Below are positions 36,256 to 45,215 of a stretch of 64,000 nt of DNA, piece by piece. A model generated the notes under the pieces. It saw nothing but the letters and a program-made list of their open reading frames with translations, made no database searches and was not told where the DNA came from. The stretch is from an uncultured Sulfitobacter sp. (GTDB lineage Bacteria > Pseudomonadota > Alphaproteobacteria > Rhodobacterales > Rhodobacteraceae). The DNA lies in the NCBI GenBank assembly GCA_947492925.1, contig CANLOQ010000002.1, positions 496,001 to 560,000 on the forward strand. Reading direction: 5' to 3'. The translations under genes and the position numbers were made by a program. Numbering within the stretch: the stretch's first letter is position 1; each line of letters starts with the position of its first letter.

Positions 36256-36555
36256 ATGCGTCTCACAACCGGTGCTCTTGCAGGTCTTGGCCTGATGCTG
36301 ACCACGCTGATGCCCGCGCAGGTCGCGGCAGAAGCCAAAATCTATCCTTATCACGGCGCAAACTATTGCCCCGCCGGATACCAGCCCATCGTGATCTCCG
36401 GTGTGATCTGTTGCGGTCAGCCGAACCAGCACATGAGCTATCAGCAAGTGATGGCCCACCCCGTTGCCAAGAAAAAGCACCGGGTCAAGAAGCATCACGT
36501 ACGGTCGGCGCGCCCATCTTGTCAGCCTGGCACAAAAGGGTGTGCAAGCTACTGA
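36256..36555 (+). CDS. Small secreted Cys-containing protein
   Basis: A 99-residue exported protein. The signal peptide is MRLTTGALAGLGLMLTTLMP, with cleavage probably near QVAAEA. The mature part has YCPAGYQP and VICCGQPNQ, with five Cys in all, a His/Lys-rich stretch (KKKHRVKKHHVRS) and ends CQPGTKGCASY. Such Cys and His richness suggests metal binding or disulfide stabilisation. No family recognised. GAGGGAAAC provides the ribosome site, and a strong terminator follows. Confidence 0.65.
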   Translation: MRLTTGALAGLGLMLTTLMPAQVAAEAKIYPYHGANYCPAGYQPIVISGVICCGQPNQHMSYQQVMAHPVAKKKHRVKKHHVRSARPSCQPGTKGCASY

Positions 36556-36581
36556 TCTGATTTAAGAACTGATGTTCTTTG

Positions 36582-36612
36582 CGGCCCGGCAGACGATCTG
36601 CTGGGCCGTTTT
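36582..36612 (+). terminator. Rho-independent terminator
   Basis: CGGCCCGGCAG-acgat-CTGCTGGGCCG forms an 11-pair stem (one G-T) followed by TTTT. It ends the small Cys-rich protein transcript. The T-run includes the first bases of the convergent cold-shock gene's stop codon. Confidence 0.85.
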
Positions 36613-36817
36613 ATATGAGGCTAAGATCGGATGCCATCTGACGGCCATCGCGGCCTTCGGCCAGTTCAAAGCTGACCTTCTGGTCGTCGGCAAGCCCGGT
36701 CAAGCCGGAGCGTTCAACCGCTGAGATGTGCACAAAAATGTCGTTGCCGCCATCGTCGGGCGCAATAAAGCCGTAGCCTTTAGTGGTGTTAAACCATTTC
36801 ACGGTGCCTGTTGGCAT
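36611..36817 (-). CDS. cspA: Cold-shock protein (CspA family)
   Basis: A 68-residue single cold-shock domain. The RNA-binding motifs are KGYGFIAP (RNP1) and DIFVHISAV (RNP2). It binds single-stranded RNA and acts as an RNA chaperone. The ribosome site AAAGGAGG is strong, and the leader (36818 to about 36940) is AT-rich with small palindromes (CTGCATGCAG), as seen for temperature-responsive csp mRNAs. It shares a terminator region with the convergent upstream gene. Confidence 0.93.
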   Translation of the reverse strand: MPTGTVKWFNTTKGYGFIAPDDGGNDIFVHISAVERSGLTGLADDQKVSFELAEGRDGRQMASDLSLI

Positions 36818-36973
36818 GGGGTCCGTGCCTCCTTTTGACGTTCACTTTTCTGCATGCAGCAGAGTTTCGTCAGCGACCATCGTGGTCATGACAGTAAAAA
36901 AGATTGCGCTTTATTGTAAAAAATCAAGGAAACAGGCAAAAACTTTGTGTCTGAGAGAAGGAAAATCAGCGAA

Positions 36974-37297
36974 GTGCTTAAAATTTACGGTCTTAAGAAT
37001 TGCGATACCTGCCGCAAGGCGCTGAAGGCGCTGCCGGAGGGGGAGCTGGTGGATGTGCGCACCGATGGCGTTCCGCAAGAGGTGCTGGCGCAGGCGTTCG
37101 ATGCTTTCGGACAGGCGCTGGTCAACACCCGATCAACCACGTGGCGCAATCTGGACGCGGCACAGCGGGAGGCGGAACCGCTGGAGCTGTTGAAGGCGCA
37201 TCCAAGTCTGATGAAACGGCCGTTGATCAGCGTTGGTGATCAGCTTTTCCTGTCCTGGAACAAAGACATAGAGGCTGAGGTGAAAGCCATGCTTTGA
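36974..37297 (+). CDS. ArsC/Spx-like (YffB-type) thioredoxin-fold protein
   Basis: A 107-residue protein. KIYGLKNCDTCRKALKAL carries the CxxC redox site at the start of a thioredoxin fold, and RPLISVGDQLFLSWNKD is the conserved C-terminal part. It is closest to the YffB/ArsC-like family, where arsenate reduction is usually unproven. GTG at 36974 is chosen, with AAGGA about 12 bases upstream. A GTG at 36947 is an alternative. It is divergent from cspA. Confidence 0.75.
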   Translation: MLKIYGLKNCDTCRKALKALPEGELVDVRTDGVPQEVLAQAFDAFGQALVNTRSTTWRNLDAAQREAEPLELLKAHPSLMKRPLISVGDQLFLSWNKDIEAEVKAML

Positions 37298-37310
37298 GGT
37301 AGGGGAGGAG

Positions 37311-37342
37311 GGACGCCGGCGGTGTAATCCGGCCCGGCGTCC
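37311..37342. terminator. Hairpin between convergent genes
   Basis: GGACGCCGG and CCGGCGTCC form a perfect nine-base stem in the 55-base gap between the ArsC-like gene and thrS, which converge here. No T-run follows, so it may act in both directions or only stabilise mRNA ends. Confidence 0.45.
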
Positions 37343-37352
37343 TGAGGTTGAT

Positions 37353-39302
37353 CTACCCGCGCAGGTCGGGTGGCGTGGCATCATGCGACAGTGTCGCGGT
37401 GACGTCGGCCAATGGCTCTACACTTGTTTGCTTTTGGCCCAGCCTGCGCACGGAGACGGTCTTTTCTTCAACCTCGCGGTTGCCGACGGCCAGAATGACG
37501 GGCACCTTACCGACCGAATGTTCGCGCACTTTGTAGTTGATCTTTTCGTTGCGCAGATCCGCTTCGGCGCGCACGCCCGCTTTCTTGAGCGTTTCCACAA
37601 CTTCCGTAACGTAATCGTCCGCATCTGACGTGATGGAAGCCACAACAACCTGACGTGGGGCGAGCCAGAAGGGCAGTTTGCCTGCGTGTTCCTCGATCAG
37701 AATGCCGATGAAACGCTCGAACGAGCCCACAGTCGCGCGGTGAAGCATGACGGGGCGGTGTTTGGCACCGTCTTCGCCGATGTAGGTTGCGTCCAGCCGT
37801 TCAGGCAGAACGAAATCGACCTGATGGGTGCCGCATTGCCAATCGCGGCCAATGGCGTCGGTCAGGACAAACTCCAGCTTGGGGCCATAGAACGCCCCTT
37901 CACCGGGGTTCAGCTCCGGCTCGATGCCTGCGTTGCGGGTAGCGGACAAAAGTGCCTCTTCGGCTTTGTCCCAAACTTCATCTGAGCCGGAACGCTTTTC
38001 GGGCCTGTCCGAAAACTTGACCTTGAAGTTCTCGAACCCAAGGTCGCGGTACATGGACGACAGGAAGTCGATGTAGATTGCGGTCTCGCTCTCGATCTGG
38101 TCTTCGCGGCAGAAGATGTGGCCATCGTCCTGTGTAAACCCGCGCACCCGCATGATGCCGTGAAGCGCGCCGGAGGGCTCATAACGCGCGCAGGAGCCGA
38201 ATTCGGCCATGCGCAGGGGCAGGTCGCGGTAAGATTTGATGCCCTGATTGAAGATCTGCACGTGGCAGGGGCAGTTCATGGGCTTGAGCGCATTCACCGC
38301 CTTCTCGCGGGCGTGTTCCTCGTCCACTTCAACGATGAACATGTTCTCCTGATACTTTTCCCAGTGGCCGGATTGCACCCACAGCTTGCGGTCCACGACC
38401 TGCGGGGTGTTCACCTCCACATAGCCGCCCGCGCGTTGCTTGCGGCGCACAAAATCCTGCAATTCGGTGTAGATGCGCCAGCCGTTGGGGTGCCAGAACA
38501 CCTGACCGGGGGCTTCTTCCTGCATGTGAAAAAGGTCCATCTCGCGGCCCAGCTTGCGGTGGTCCCGCTTGGCGGCCTCCTCAAGCATATTCAGGTGCGC
38601 GCGCAGCTTTTCCTTGCCGGTAAAGGCCACGCCATAGATGCGTTGAAGCATCGCGCGGTCGCTGTCGCCGCGCCAGTAGGCACCGGCGATTGACATCAGC
38701 TTGAACGCGTCCCCCGGCACTTGGCCGGTATGTTGCAGGTGCGGACCACGGCAGAGGTCCTGCCAATCACCGTGCCAGTACATGCGCAGCGGCTCGTCAC
38801 CCGGAATGGCGTCGATTAGTTCGACCTTGTAGGGCTCGCCAAGGTCCTCGTAGTGTTTGACCGCGCGGGCGCGGTCCCAGACTTCGGTACGGACGGGATC
38901 ACGCTTGTTGATGATTTCCTTCATCTTCTTTTCGATCAGGCCGAGGTCTTCGGGAGTGAACGGCTCTTTGCGGTCAAAGTCGTAGTACCAGCCGTCCTTG
39001 ATCACCGGGCCGATGGTCACCTTCGTATCGGGCCAGATTTCCTGCACGGCACGGGCCATGATGTGCGCAAGGTCGTGACGGACCAGTTCGTTTGCCTGAT
39101 CCTCGTCCTGCATGGTGTGAATGGCGATGTCGGCATCCGCTTCGATGGGCCAAGCCAGATCATAATGCGCGCCGTCTACGGTGGCGCTGATGGCCTTTTT
39201 GGCAAGTGATTTGGAGATATCGGCCGCAACCTCGCCCGCAGTGATACCTGCGTCGTAGTGTCGTGCATTGCCATCGGGAAGGGTGAGAGTGATCTGGGCC
39301 AT
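37353..39302 (-). CDS. thrS: Threonyl-tRNA synthetase
   Basis: A 649-residue class II synthetase. Domains in order are an N-terminal TGS ([19 protein letters not shown]), the editing domain with HDLAHIMA and [10 protein letters not shown], the catalytic core with [13 protein letters not shown] and motif 2, and a C-terminal anticodon-binding domain ([20 protein letters not shown]). It charges tRNA-Thr and edits mischarged Ser. Full length and apparently intact. Confidence 0.95.
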   Translation of the reverse strand: MAQITLTLPDGNARHYDAGITAGEVAADISKSLAKKAISATVDGAHYDLAWPIEADADIAIHTMQDEDQANELVRHDLAHIMARAVQEIWPDTKVTIGPVIKDGWYYDFDRKEPFTPEDLGLIEKKMKEIINKRDPVRTEVWDRARAVKHYEDLGEPYKVELIDAIPGDEPLRMYWHGDWQDLCRGPHLQHTGQVPGDAFKLMSIAGAYWRGDSDRAMLQRIYGVAFTGKEKLRAHLNMLEEAAKRDHRKLGREMDLFHMQEEAPGQVFWHPNGWRIYTELQDFVRRKQRAGGYVEVNTPQVVDRKLWVQSGHWEKYQENMFIVEVDEEHAREKAVNALKPMNCPCHVQIFNQGIKSYRDLPLRMAEFGSCARYEPSGALHGIMRVRGFTQDDGHIFCREDQIESETAIYIDFLSSMYRDLGFENFKVKFSDRPEKRSGSDEVWDKAEEALLSATRNAGIEPELNPGEGAFYGPKLEFVLTDAIGRDWQCGTHQVDFVLPERLDATYIGEDGAKHRPVMLHRATVGSFERFIGILIEEHAGKLPFWLAPRQVVVASITSDADDYVTEVVETLKKAGVRAEADLRNEKINYKVREHSVGKVPVILAVGNREVEEKTVSVRRLGQKQTSVEPLADVTATLSHDATPPDLRG

Positions 39303-39389
39303 GCGGGGCCTCCTCGTCAGTTTGGCGCCTACGAGACGCCCGGTTGCGGGTTATGTGTGCGCGCCTTTTGGCCCCCTTGGCAGGGTGCG

Positions 39390-40565
39390 TCAAGAGGCAG
39401 TGGCCTGCGCGGGGGGAAAGCGGACCGAGAGTTGCAGATGGATCAGTGCTGCCGCCGCGGCAAGGCCCGCAGCCACACCGATGGCGCTGATGCCGAAGCC
39501 TGCGATGACCAGCCCGCCGATGGCCGATCCCACGGCAGCGCCGATATAGATTGCGGCGGCGTTAAGGGCCAGCACAACGGGCGCCTGCGGCCCGGCAAGG
39601 TTGATCAGGCGCATCTGCTGTGCGGCCATGAAGGCCCAGCCAAACAGCGACCACGCCGCCGAGATGACGGCAACCAGCACCGGATGAATCGGCAACAGCG
39701 CATAAAGTGGCATGATGATCATCTGGCTTAGACACAGGATGGTCAGCGTGATGCGCCAACCGAAACGGTCGGCCAGAATACCACCCATGACATTGCCAAA
39801 GACAGCCCCGATGCCGAACATCAGCAGAATGAAGGAAATGCCGTCGCGGCCAAAGCCCATCGTCTCGCTCAGGAGGGGGGCGATGAAGGTGTAGAGGACA
39901 TAGATCGAGCCGAGGAAGGTCGCCGTGAACAGGGTGGCCAGCATCATGCGGCCTTGCGCGATGACTCGGCCCAGATCGCCCATCGTGACCGGTTGAAACG
40001 TCAGCCCGGCGGGCACGCGCCTCCAGATCAGCCAGATGAGGGGCACGGCCAGTATGACCACCATCCAGAACGCCCAGCGCCAGCCAAAACTATAGGCGAT
40101 CCAGCTGCCCGCCGGCACGCCCAGAACCTGACTAAGCGTCAGGCCAAAGAAGACGCCTGCCAGCACTTTGGCGCGTTGCGCTTCGGGGTAGAGTGTGGCG
40201 GCAACGGCGGCGGCCACGGGGGTAAAGATACCGGCCCCGGCAGCGGCGATGACGCGGCCAATGTTCAGTGTGGCAAAGTTGGGCGCAATAGCCGACAGCG
40301 CGGCGGCGAGGGCCACCAGCGCGATGGCCGCAGCCAGCACGCGCCTGCGCCCGACGCGGCCCGAAAGGGCCACCATCAGTGGTGACAGCACAGCATAAGC
40401 CAGCGCATATATCGTCAGAAGCTGGCCCGCGCTGGCCGCACTGCGGCCCATTTCGTCACCCAATGGCTCAAGAATGCCAATGATCGCGAAACCAGCCACG
40501 CCGATCACGAAATTACCCAATGACAGCAAGGGAATAAGAAACCGATCGGGGGAAGTTGATTGCAT
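39390..40565 (-). CDS. MFS transporter (drug/arabinose efflux type)
   Basis: A 391-residue protein with twelve hydrophobic helices. ALSGRVGRRRVLAAAIALVA is the loop 2-3 motif of the major facilitator superfamily, and FGLTLSQVLGVPAGSWIAY resembles motif C of proton-coupled exporters. Close to AraJ/YdhP-type exporters. Substrate unknown. Divergent from the creatininase-like gene. Confidence 0.85.
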   Translation of the reverse strand: MQSTSPDRFLIPLLSLGNFVIGVAGFAIIGILEPLGDEMGRSAASAGQLLTIYALAYAVLSPLMVALSGRVGRRRVLAAAIALVALAAALSAIAPNFATLNIGRVIAAAGAGIFTPVAAAVAATLYPEAQRAKVLAGVFFGLTLSQVLGVPAGSWIAYSFGWRWAFWMVVILAVPLIWLIWRRVPAGLTFQPVTMGDLGRVIAQGRMMLATLFTATFLGSIYVLYTFIAPLLSETMGFGRDGISFILLMFGIGAVFGNVMGGILADRFGWRITLTILCLSQMIIMPLYALLPIHPVLVAVISAAWSLFGWAFMAAQQMRLINLAGPQAPVVLALNAAAIYIGAAVGSAIGGLVIAGFGISAIGVAAGLAAAAALIHLQLSVRFPPAQATAS

Positions 40566-40642
40566 GACGCAAGCCTAGCAGGTCTAGTCTGTCATGCAAT
40601 GCGCGCCCTGTGACGCGCCGGCGAAGAAAAAGGATGACCCAG

Positions 40643-41458
40643 ATGCACGAAGTGGAATGGCGACGACTGAAAGCGCATGAGGTACGCGATTTGGCGCAAC
40701 GCGACGCGGTAGTCATTCTGCCGATTGGGTCTATTGAACAGCACGGGCCGCATTTGCCCACCATGACCGACACCCGATTGGGACAAGAAGTGGCGGTGCG
40801 GGCCGCCCGGGCAGCCCTTACACCGACGCTGGTGGTGCCGGTGGTCTGGTCAGGGCTGTCCGAACATCACATGCCCTTTGGCGGCACGCTGACGCTGAGC
40901 CACGATACCTTTCGCGCGGTGCTGCGCGATCTGGTCGGCGCAATCTGTCGCAACGGGTTTCGACGCATCCTGATTTCCAATTCGCACGGCGGCAACATCG
41001 GCGCGATGCATCAGTTTTGCGATGAAATTTCGGTGGATTGTCCCGCAACACTGGTGGCCACGACCTATCCGACCGAGGCCGCGTCAGAGATCGCGGCCAT
41101 TCTGGAAGACCAGCCCGGCGTTATGCACGCGGGCGAGGCGGAAACGGCGATGATGATGGCCTGTGCGGGCGATCTGGTTGATGCCTCTGAACTGGATAAA
41201 ATCGCGCAGATGTCGGGCGAAGGGCCGGCTTTTCTCAAGGCGGGCAAGGCGTCTTATCGCTGGCGCCCGTTTGCGCATATCACGGCGAACGGGCTGGCCG
41301 GAAACCCGGCGCGTGCCACTGCAAAAAAGGGTGAAGCGTTGTTTGACGTCAGCGTGTCGGCTATCGCCGCCCTGATTGATGATGCGGCCACTTGGGCCGC
41401 GCCGCAGGATTTGCGCGAGGAAGGCACTTGCGGGGTTCCGTTTGCCCCCGACGGTTGA
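40643..41458 (+). CDS. Creatininase-family amidohydrolase
   Basis: A 271-residue metal-dependent amidohydrolase. Zn/Mn ligands are in PIGSIEQHGPHLPTMTD (Glu, His, Asp), SNSHGGN (His) and HAGEAETAM (Glu), the creatininase pattern. Members act on creatinine, 3-dehydro-scyllo-inosose or mycofactocin precursor. The absence of neighbouring pathway genes leaves the substrate open. AAAAAGG directly abuts an earlier ATG at 40634, so 40643 with eight-base spacing is favoured. Confidence 0.82.
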   Translation: MHEVEWRRLKAHEVRDLAQRDAVVILPIGSIEQHGPHLPTMTDTRLGQEVAVRAARAALTPTLVVPVVWSGLSEHHMPFGGTLTLSHDTFRAVLRDLVGAICRNGFRRILISNSHGGNIGAMHQFCDEISVDCPATLVATTYPTEAASEIAAILEDQPGVMHAGEAETAMMMACAGDLVDASELDKIAQMSGEGPAFLKAGKASYRWRPFAHITANGLAGNPARATAKKGEALFDVSVSAIAALIDDAATWAAPQDLREEGTCGVPFAPDG

Positions 41459-41513
41459 AGCGCGACGGGATCAGGCTAGGTCGCTGCGTCTGAAAAGGGA
41501 AAGGACGCCCGGC

Positions 41514-42785
41514 ATGCAGACCGATCTGGCACAGGACATTTTCGCCCGCATTACAGGGGCAGAAGACCCGTCAGAGGCGCAGGACCCGCAACAGAACCGG
41601 ACCCGTGCGCGCAACGGTTTGCGCCATGTGGCATCGCTGTCGATGACCAAGATCGCGGATGGTCTGATCGACCCCAAGCTGGTGCTGGCATGGTTGCTGA
41701 CTGCGCTGGGCGCCCCGGCGGTTTATGCCGGTGCACTGGTGCCGATCCGCGAGGCGGGCGCATTGCTGCCGCAGATGCCGCTGGCAGGACTGTTGCAAAA
41801 GATGACCCGGCGCAAGTGGATGTGGGTTCTGGGCAGCGCGGGGCAGGGCGGTGCTGCTGCGCTGATCGTGCTTGCCGCACTGACGCTTGAAGGTGCCGCA
41901 GCAGGGATCGCCGTGTGCGCCGCGCTGGCGGTGCTGGCGTTGTGCCGGGCGGCCTGTTCGGTTTCCTACAAGGATATTCTGGGCAAGACGGTGGCCAAGA
42001 CGCAGCGCGGAGCGGTGACAGGTCTGGCCGGTTCCGTGTCTTCGGTTGGCGTGTTGCTGTTTGCGGTGCTGCTGATCTCGGGGCTGGCGCAAGACAAGGC
42101 AGTGATTATTGCCGCGATTGCGCTTGCGGCTGCACTTTGGGGGGCGGCAGCGCTGCTTTTCTCGACAATGCGCGAGCGTTCCTCTGACGCCGATGGGGGT
42201 ACAGCGGCGGATTTCTCTGTGCTGCGGGACAATCCGGCGCTGCAACGGTTCATCATTGTGCGCGGATTGCTTGTCTCGACGGCGCTGGCACCACCCTATC
42301 TGGTGGTTTTGTCGGGTGGCGGATCGCTGGGGCAGTTGGGTGCGCTGGTCATGGCCTCTGCGGCGGCTTCGTTTCTCAGTTCTTATGTGTGGGGGCGGTT
42401 GTCGGACCGGTCCAGCCGTCAGGTGCTGATGCTGTCGGGCCTGCTTGGGGCCGCGTCGATGGTTCTGGCCGTCGGCTGCTGGGCTTTTGGCGTTGCGACC
42501 ATGAATTGGGTAATGCCCGGCGTCCTGTTTGTGCTGATGATTGCCTACCACGGTGTGCGGCAGGCGCGGTCAACCTATCTGGTTGATCTGGCCCGCGAAG
42601 ATCAGCGTGCGGCCTTTGCTGCCGTATCGAATACGGTGATAGGCACCTTGTTGCTGGTGGCGGGGGTGATCGGCGGGGGTGCCGCGCTGATCGGAGCGCA
42701 GGCAACGCTGATGGTGTTTGCGGTAATGGCCGTGGCTGCAGCCCTGGTCGCCTACGGTTTGCCCGAAGTCGAAGATCTGGGGTGA
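41514..42785 (+). CDS. MFS-type membrane transporter
   Basis: A 423-residue protein with about twelve helices after a hydrophilic N-terminus of some 45 residues (MQTDLAQDIFARITGAEDPS...), which is unusually long. Helices include SAGQGGAAALIVLAALTLEG and ASAAASFLSSYVWGRLSDRS, the second carrying an MFS loop motif (GRLSDR). It starts 55 bases after the creatininase-like gene on the same strand, with AAAGGGAAAGGA upstream. Substrate unknown. Confidence 0.78.
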   Translation: MQTDLAQDIFARITGAEDPSEAQDPQQNRTRARNGLRHVASLSMTKIADGLIDPKLVLAWLLTALGAPAVYAGALVPIREAGALLPQMPLAGLLQKMTRRKWMWVLGSAGQGGAAALIVLAALTLEGAAAGIAVCAALAVLALCRAACSVSYKDILGKTVAKTQRGAVTGLAGSVSSVGVLLFAVLLISGLAQDKAVIIAAIALAAALWGAAALLFSTMRERSSDADGGTAADFSVLRDNPALQRFIIVRGLLVSTALAPPYLVVLSGGGSLGQLGALVMASAAASFLSSYVWGRLSDRSSRQVLMLSGLLGAASMVLAVGCWAFGVATMNWVMPGVLFVLMIAYHGVRQARSTYLVDLAREDQRAAFAAVSNTVIGTLLLVAGVIGGGAALIGAQATLMVFAVMAVAAALVAYGLPEVEDLG

Positions 42786-42812
42786 GCGGTCGATTGTATA
42801 CCCAGATATACG

Positions 42813-42840
42813 TTGACTGCGACGGTTCACCGCCTAAATT
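42813..42840 (+). promoter_or_regulatory. Candidate sigma-70-type promoter
   Basis: TTGACT (42813-42818) and TAAATT (42835-42840) are separated by 16 bases, 50 bases before the start of the small hypothetical gene at 42891. A reasonable -35/-10 pair by eye. Confidence 0.45.
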
Positions 42841-42890
42841 CGACATAAAGCAAGACTGCAGCCGTGACCAATCAACCGAAAGGGACCCCT

Positions 42891-43136
42891 ATGCCGAGAT
42901 TCAACCGCAACTTTCAGCTTTCCATTGAAGACGTTGATCTGATCGAGGAAGCGCTGCGCGCCCGTGGGCGCGAACTTTGCCGGATGCGCCGGGCGCTGGG
43001 CGATGAGAACCCTGCCGACATGGAAGCGGTTCGGGTTGTGGAAGAAGACCAGCGCCGGGGCGAGGAGCTTTTGGGCCGGCTGCATGACCAAAAGGTCTTT
43101 TACCGGCCCAGCGCGAAAGTCTACGTCAGCGGCTGA
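42891..43136 (+). CDS. Small conserved hypothetical protein
   Basis: An 81-residue soluble, highly charged, helical protein (FNRNFQLSIEDVDLIEEALR, RVVEEDQRRGEELLGRLHDQ). The opening resembles DNA-associated or regulatory alpha-helical proteins, but no family is recognised. AAAGGGACCCCT precedes the ATG at 42891, which is preferred over a GTG nine codons upstream. It is convergent with the MAPEG gene, three bases away. Confidence 0.6.
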   Translation: MPRFNRNFQLSIEDVDLIEEALRARGRELCRMRRALGDENPADMEAVRVVEEDQRRGEELLGRLHDQKVFYRPSAKVYVSG

Positions 43137-43139
43137 CAA

Positions 43140-43571
43140 TCAGGCTGCCGCAAAGACGGCGTAGCCCATGATCAGACAGCACAGCCATCCTCCAAGGAAG
43201 ATCAGCGGGCGCAGGGGCAACCTTGCGCCCGCAGTGATGTAGCCAACCGCATGGGCCACACGCAGCCAGAAGAACGCAATGGCGGTCCAGTAGGTCAGCG
43301 CGGTAAAGCCGTCCATCCGGTCCACCAGCAACACGAGAATGGCGAACGGCACACCCTGTTCCAGCAGGTTCAAATGTGCGCGCCACGCCCGTTGGACCCA
43401 GGGACGTTGCAGGGTGGGGTTTGCAATACGGATGAACCCGTCAGGCGCATCGGCGGGGATTGATCCCTCGGGGGCGGTGTTCACCCCTATGATGTAGGGG
43501 ATCCACATGGATGCAGCCATAAGGGTGAGGCAGGTCAGAACACCAAGTTCGGTTGGGAAAGTTTCCATCAT
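43140..43571 (-). CDS. MAPEG family membrane protein
   Basis: A 143-residue four-helix membrane protein. ANPTLQRPWVQRAWRAHLNL with following LEQGVPFAILVLLVDR is the MAPEG glutathione-binding helix region (microsomal GST-like eicosanoid/glutathione family). It may conjugate glutathione to hydrophobic electrophiles. The start is one of two adjacent ATG codons (43571 or 43568). It follows the ArsR-SRPBCC gene by eight bases on the same strand. Confidence 0.8.
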   Translation of the reverse strand: MMETFPTELGVLTCLTLMAASMWIPYIIGVNTAPEGSIPADAPDGFIRIANPTLQRPWVQRAWRAHLNLLEQGVPFAILVLLVDRMDGFTALTYWTAIAFFWLRVAHAVGYITAGARLPLRPLIFLGGWLCCLIMGYAVFAAA

Positions 43572-43579
43572 ATGTCTCC

Positions 43580-44326
43580 TTACATCGCCGCTTTCATGCC
43601 GGTGCCGGTTTCCAGCCATGATTTGAGCGAGGCGGCCAGCCGCGCCCAGCCTTCCGCGACGCCTTCCTGGCCTTCGGGAATGTCATAGTGTTCGATGGTG
43701 AGCTTGCAGGCCGGACCTTGGGGTTCGATCAGGTACACCATGCGCGAGGGCGGGGCGTCGGGGCCAAAGAAATGCGGCACGAATGTCGTCTCGATCCGTG
43801 ATTTCGGGTCCACCTTGGTCACTGCTTGCTCCAGCATCGGGTTTCCATCGGGCAGAATAAAGCGGATGACATTGCCTTCCTCCGCGCGGCCCTCGGCCAC
43901 ATCGCAGGCGAAATGATAGGCCGCCATGCTGGCCGGGTCACTCAGCGCATCCCAGAGCGCGTCCTGCGTACAGCGGATGAATGTCTGCATCATAAAATCG
44001 GGTTTCGTCATGGTATCAGTCCTTTCGAGGGTTGATTTAAGGTTCAACACCGCCCGGGCCGCTGGTTTTGCGCGCATCGGCTCAATCCAGCGATCAATGG
44101 TTTGTTGTAGGGGGACGGCGTTCAGGTAGTGATATTTGAACCGTCCCTTTTTGTGGGTCACGACCAGCCCCGCGTCCTCAAGCACGCCAAGGTGCTTCAT
44201 CACGCCGAAGCGGGTCATCTCAAGCAATTCCGTCAGCTCTTGCAACGTCTGTCCGTCCTTGCGGCGCAATGCGTCCAGAAGGGTGCGACGGGCCGGATCG
44301 GCAAGGGCTTTGAAAACTGCGTCCAT
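43580..44326 (-). CDS. ArsR-type HTH fused to SRPBCC/AHSA1 domain
   Basis: A 248-residue fusion. Residues 1-95 form an ArsR winged helix (VFKALADPARRTLLDALRRK, MTRFGVMKHLGVLEDAGLVV, THKKGRFKYHYLN). Residues about 108-245 form an SRPBCC START-like pocket (FIRCTQDALWDALSDPASMA). No metal-binding Cys cluster is visible in the ArsR part, so the effector is probably a hydrophobic ligand bound by the SRPBCC domain. An internal ATG (codon 106, at 44011) has its own AAAGGA ribosome site, so a free SRPBCC domain may also be made. It faces a twin palindrome upstream. Confidence 0.85.
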   Translation of the reverse strand: MDAVFKALADPARRTLLDALRRKDGQTLQELTELLEMTRFGVMKHLGVLEDAGLVVTHKKGRFKYHYLNAVPLQQTIDRWIEPMRAKPAARAVLNLKSTLERTDTMTKPDFMMQTFIRCTQDALWDALSDPASMAAYHFACDVAEGRAEEGNVIRFILPDGNPMLEQAVTKVDPKSRIETTFVPHFFGPDAPPSRMVYLIEPQGPACKLTIEHYDIPEGQEGVAEGWARLAASLKSWLETGTGMKAAM

Positions 44327-44340
44327 GAGTTCGCTTATAG

Positions 44341-44372
44341 GTGATTAAATAGTCACGTGACAATATGGTCAC
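44341..44372. promoter_or_regulatory. Twin 16-base palindromic operator
   Basis: Two abutting sites: GTGATTAAATAGTCAC (44341-44356) and GTGACAATATGGTCAC (44357-44372), each an imperfect GTGA-N8-TCAC palindrome. Their junction is the perfect palindrome GTCACGTGAC. The outer TAGGTGA and TCACCTA (44338 and 44375) share the same centre, 44356.5. The site lies 15 bases upstream of the ArsR-SRPBCC start and upstream of the divergent hydrolase, exactly where an autoregulator would bind. Confidence 0.65.
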
Positions 44373-44438
44373 CTAAAAATCTGAGTGTTGTGCTGATCCC
44401 TGCTTGCGCGCATGATCCAAAAAATGGCCGGAGGATTC

Positions 44439-45194
44439 ATGAGCGAGACGCAGTTTCTATCAACAAAACAAGGGCGCAGGCTGGCTTATCACCGGACGGA
44501 AGGGCAGGGCCCCTGGGTGGTTTTTCTGGGCGGATTGAAATCCGATATGGAAGGCACCAAGGCGGTCTTTCTGGAGGAATGGGCCCGCAAGAACGGGCGC
44601 GCCTTCCTGCGATTCGACTATTCGGGCCACGGTGAGTCGTCAGGCACCTTTACCGATGGTTGCATCGGTGACTGGGCCGAAGACAGCGCTGCGGCTATTG
44701 CCGCACTCACCGATGGGCCGATCATTCCGGTGGGGTCATCGATGGGCGGCTGGCAAGCGCTGCTTCTGGCGCGCGCGCAGCCATCGCGTCTGGCTGGGCT
44801 GGTGACAATCGCGGCGGCACCGGACTTTACCGAAGACGGTTATATGGCCAGCTTTACCCAGGCACAAAAGGCGGCACTGTCGCGCGACGGGCAGGTTGAG
44901 CTGCCGTCGGATTACATGGAACCTTACATCGTCACCCAAAGGCTGATCGACGACGGGCGTGCGCAACTGGTGCTGCGCGATCCGCTGCATCTGCCGTTTC
45001 CCGTGCGCTTTCTGCAGGGCACGGCGGATACGGCCGTCAGCGTGGCAACGGCCGTCAGACTGCTGGAGCATGCTACCGGGCCGGACATGCAGCTGCGGCT
45101 GGTCAAGGACGCGGATCACCGCTTTTCGGATGGTCCCTGTCTGGGCCTGATCCTCGAAGCGCTTGAAGAGGTGACACAGGCTGCTGGTGGTTAG
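44439..45194 (+). CDS. Alpha/beta hydrolase (ABHD10/serine esterase-like)
   Basis: A 251-residue alpha/beta hydrolase. The nucleophile elbow is GSSMGGW (Ser), the oxyanion loop is FLGGLKSDMEGTKA, and the catalytic His is in KDADHRFSDGP. FDYSGHGESSGTF resembles the ABHD10 or serine-esterase branch. Divergent from the ArsR-SRPBCC gene across the twin operator. AGGAT precedes the ATG. Confidence 0.78.
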   Translation: MSETQFLSTKQGRRLAYHRTEGQGPWVVFLGGLKSDMEGTKAVFLEEWARKNGRAFLRFDYSGHGESSGTFTDGCIGDWAEDSAAAIAALTDGPIIPVGSSMGGWQALLLARAQPSRLAGLVTIAAAPDFTEDGYMASFTQAQKAALSRDGQVELPSDYMEPYIVTQRLIDDGRAQLVLRDPLHLPFPVRFLQGTADTAVSVATAVRLLEHATGPDMQLRLVKDADHRFSDGPCLGLILEALEEVTQAAGG

Positions 45195-45215
45195 AACATC
45201 GCATAGGAACGTCAC

